NCBI RefSeq assembly: GCF_002741055.1
Contig: NZ_CP016809.1
Coordinates: 1,178,001 to 1,242,000, forward strand
DNA: 64,000 nucleotides
Reading direction: 5' to 3'
Origin: Paenibacillus ihbetae
GTDB lineage: Bacteria > Bacillota > Bacilli > Paenibacillales > Paenibacillaceae
Below the pieces are notes generated by a model. The model saw only the letters and a program-made list of their open reading frames with translations, was not told the origin of the DNA and searched no databases. The translations under genes were made by a program, and so were the position numbers. Of this stretch, positions 62,241 to 64,000 are shown in pieces (the first letter of the stretch is position 1; each line of letters starts with the position of its first letter).

Positions 62241-63539
62241 CTAAAACCCGCCTTGTTCGGACCATTTGATTTCGCCGTCGACCCACGTCATCACCGGCCA
62301 GCCCTTCAGCTTCCATCCGGCAAACGGGGTATTGCGGCCTTTCGTCGCAAACGTTTCGGGGTCCACTTCCTTCTCCGCGTTCAGATCGATCATGGTCAGA
62401 TCAGCAGCGGCGCCGGCCTTCAGCACTCCGCTGTCCAGTCCGAACACGCGAGCCGGGTCGCTGGTCATCCGGCGTACCAGCAGCGACAGATCCCATTTTC
62501 CCGTTGCGACGAACTTCGTGTAGAGCAGCGGGAAGGCTGTCTCGAATCCGACGATGCCAAACGGGGCCAGCTCCATCCCCTTCGCTTTCTCCTCGGCGCT
62601 GTGCGGTGCATGATCAGTTACGATCATGTCCAGCGTTCCATCCAGCAGCCCTTCGATGCAGGCCTCTACATCGCGCGGGGAGCGCAGCGGGGGGTTCATT
62701 TTCCAGTTCGCGTCAAGCCCCGGAATATCTTCATCCGAGAGCACCAGATGGTGCGGGCAGACCTCGGCTGTTACGGAAATGCCGATCTCTTTCGCCTGGC
62801 GGATCAGTCTGACCGACTGCTCCGTGCTCACATGGCACACATGGTAGTGCACACCCGTAGCTTCCGTCAGCAAAATGTCGCGGCCGACGTGAATCGCTTC
62901 CGATTCGTTCGGGATTCCCTTCAAACCGTGACGCTCCGCGAACTTTCCTTCGGTTACGCAAGCGCCTTTCACCAGCGAGTCATCCTCGCAGTGGGCGATG
63001 ACCGGCATGCCGAGCGCCTTGGCCTTTCTCATCGCATCCTTCATCATTTGCGCATTCTGTACGCCGACGCCGTCATCCGTAAATCCAATGGCCCCGGCTT
63101 CCTTCAAGGCTTCGAAATCCGTCAGCTCGCGTCCAAGCTCGTTCTTCGTGATGGCCGCGTATGGCAGCACCTTCGCCAGATTCGCTTCGCGCGCTTTATC
63201 GAGGATCAGCTTCACCGTCTCCGGCGTATCGGTTACCGGTCTTGTATTCGGCATGCAGGCGATCGTCGTGAATCCGCCCTTAACCGCCGAGCGGCTGCCG
63301 GTTTCGATCGTTTCCTTATGCTCGTAGCCCGGCTCTCTTAAGTGCACATGCATATCGATGAATCCCGGCGTGACCAGCTTGCCCTCCGCATCGATGATTT
63401 GTGCGCGGTCATCTTGCGGCAGGTCCTCCAGCTTACTGACCACCGCTTCGATCAACCCGCCTGCAATGACGATATGTTTAAGTTCCAGCTGCCCCTGCTC
63501 ATTGATCACATTTGCATTTTTAATGACTTGCATCTGCAT
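62241..63539 (-). CDS. pyrC: Dihydroorotase
   Basis: The 432-residue amidohydrolase has the metal motif IDMHVHLREPG (His64, His66), the metal-bridging region, APHS at the end of the barrel and GVVGFETAFPL-like GIVGFETAFPL. It closes carbamoyl-aspartate to dihydroorotate. ATG 63539 is followed closely by a second ATG; GGAGGGG is 9 bases ahead. Class I/III type by sequence. Confidence 0.95.
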   Translation of the reverse strand: MQMQVIKNANVINEQGQLELKHIVIAGGLIEAVVSKLEDLPQDDRAQIIDAEGKLVTPGFIDMHVHLREPGYEHKETIETGSRSAVKGGFTTIACMPNTRPVTDTPETVKLILDKAREANLAKVLPYAAITKNELGRELTDFEALKEAGAIGFTDDGVGVQNAQMMKDAMRKAKALGMPVIAHCEDDSLVKGACVTEGKFAERHGLKGIPNESEAIHVGRDILLTEATGVHYHVCHVSTEQSVRLIRQAKEIGISVTAEVCPHHLVLSDEDIPGLDANWKMNPPLRSPRDVEACIEGLLDGTLDMIVTDHAPHSAEEKAKGMELAPFGIVGFETAFPLLYTKFVATGKWDLSLLVRRMTSDPARVFGLDSGVLKAGAAADLTMIDLNAEKEVDPETFATKGRNTPFAGWKLKGWPVMTWVDGEIKWSEQGGF

Positions 63540-63662
63540 CTTAAGATTCCCCTCCGAAAGCGAAGCTTCGATTCGCTTCTTTGTATATTGTATAATAAAA
63601 ATTCATATTTGTGTATATTTATTAATATCGATTCATTTGAGTTCCTTCTTATGACGCTATCT

Positions 63663-64000
63663 TTACCCTTTCATCGCACGTTCCATGACCGCCATCCGGA
63701 TCGGAACTCCGTTGGACATCTGCTTGAAAATCATCGATTTCGGGCTTTCCACCACCGCATCGTCGATCTCCACATTCCGGTTGACCGGTGCCGGGTGCAT
63801 GATCACCGTATGGCTGGCCAGCTGCGAGGCACGCTCTTCCGTCAGACCGTATTGCTCCCGGTATTCGCTGCTTGACTTGAACAGCCCTTCATTGTGACGC
63901 TCCAGCTGAACTCTGAGCATCATGACCACATCGGCCTTCAGCGCCTTTTCCATCGAAACGTAAGGCGCATACTGCGCAAGCTCCGGAGCCTGCATCGATT
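63663..64000 (-). CDS. pyrB: Aspartate carbamoyltransferase, C-terminal part (cut by window edge)
   Basis: About 112 residues are visible, ending VMERAMKG. The final third of the ATCase barrel is clear: HTVIMHPAPVNRNVEIDD (the conserved HPxPxNR loop) and SMIFKQMSNGVPIRMAV. It condenses carbamoyl phosphate and aspartate, the committed step. The N-terminal CP-binding domain lies to the right of the window. The gap to pyrC (63540-63662) holds a small hairpin (AAGCGAA/TTCGCTT) and no gene. Confidence 0.95.
   Translation of the reverse strand, partial: SMQAPELAQYAPYVSMEKALKADVVMMLRVQLERHNEGLFKSSSEYREQYGLTEERASQLASHTVIMHPAPVNRNVEIDDAVVESPKSMIFKQMSNGVPIRMAVMERAMKG

Noticed and set aside
62181..63662. 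PyrR-type attenuators within the pyr gaps
   Set aside because: The pyrB-pyrC gap and the pyrC-carA gap are short and show no terminator/antiterminator pair; a leader would be upstream of pyrB, outside the window.

Overview
The window is a gene-dense stretch of a Gram-positive chromosome, most likely Paenibacillus or a close relative. The basis for this is the moderate GC content, strong AGGAGG-type ribosome binding sites, Bacillales-type protein families (SpeA, GndA, YktB, DUF1292, DUF3892, the YesMN/LplABC transporter type), frequent GTG/TTG starts and the pyrimidine gene order. No assignment was checked against a database; all are from reading the sequence. Both ends cut genes: aroA on the left and pyrB on the right.

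Layout. 1-11.7 kb holds housekeeping and single genes: a divergent EPSP synthase (aroA, partial), a rhodanese, shikimate kinase, 6-phosphogluconate dehydrogenase, YktB, arginine decarboxylase SpeA, a secreted EEP-family phosphatase/nuclease, DUF1292, a stalk-domain protein, a metallo-beta-lactamase-fold hydrolase and several small proteins. tRNA-Val(GAC) at 11.86 kb is followed by what may be a scar of an integrated element. 12.2-14.3 kb carries a DHFR/RibD-like reductase and a stand-alone LigD-type DNA ligase. 14.4-15.8 kb is a compact agr-like quorum-sensing locus: a kinase-less sensor-like membrane protein, AgrB, and a 46-aa AgrD precursor with Ser where Cys is usual. 16.8-20.6 kb is a TetR-GNAT-ABC exporter unit with palindromic operators, followed by an L,D-transpeptidase and small genes.

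22.2-42.1 kb is one large mannoside/N-glycan utilisation locus read leftward: YesM kinase, YesN regulator, solute-binding lipoprotein, two permeases, then cytoplasmic GH3, GH38, GH125, a clan GH-A hydrolase and a second GH38. The glycosidases have no signal peptides, so oligosaccharides are presumably imported whole and trimmed inside the cell. 42.3-50.8 kb contains a second L,D-transpeptidase, an AI-2E family transporter, uracil-DNA glycosylase, a GH25 lysozyme with an SLH-like tail, a polysaccharide deacetylase, a TetR/MFS efflux pair and three tRNAs (Leu, Ile2, fMet).

51.1-54.4 kb is a type VII secretion effector cassette without the core machinery: a chaperone-like protein, a WXG-headed effector with a glycine-zipper tail, a polytopic membrane protein (candidate immunity), DUF4176 and a WXG100 protein. 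After a TetR gene and an alpha/beta hydrolase whose leader is a hexanucleotide repeat, 56.4-64 kb is the leftward pyrimidine operon pyrB-pyrC-carA-carB-pyrF-pyrE, lacking the pyrK-pyrD pair usually found between carB and pyrF.

The most notable items are the agr-like locus with a predicted Ser-lactone signal, the type VII effector cassette, an SOS-box-bearing promoter at 16.34 kb, and two in-place sequence repeats (in a GH38 mannosidase and upstream of the alpha/beta hydrolase).
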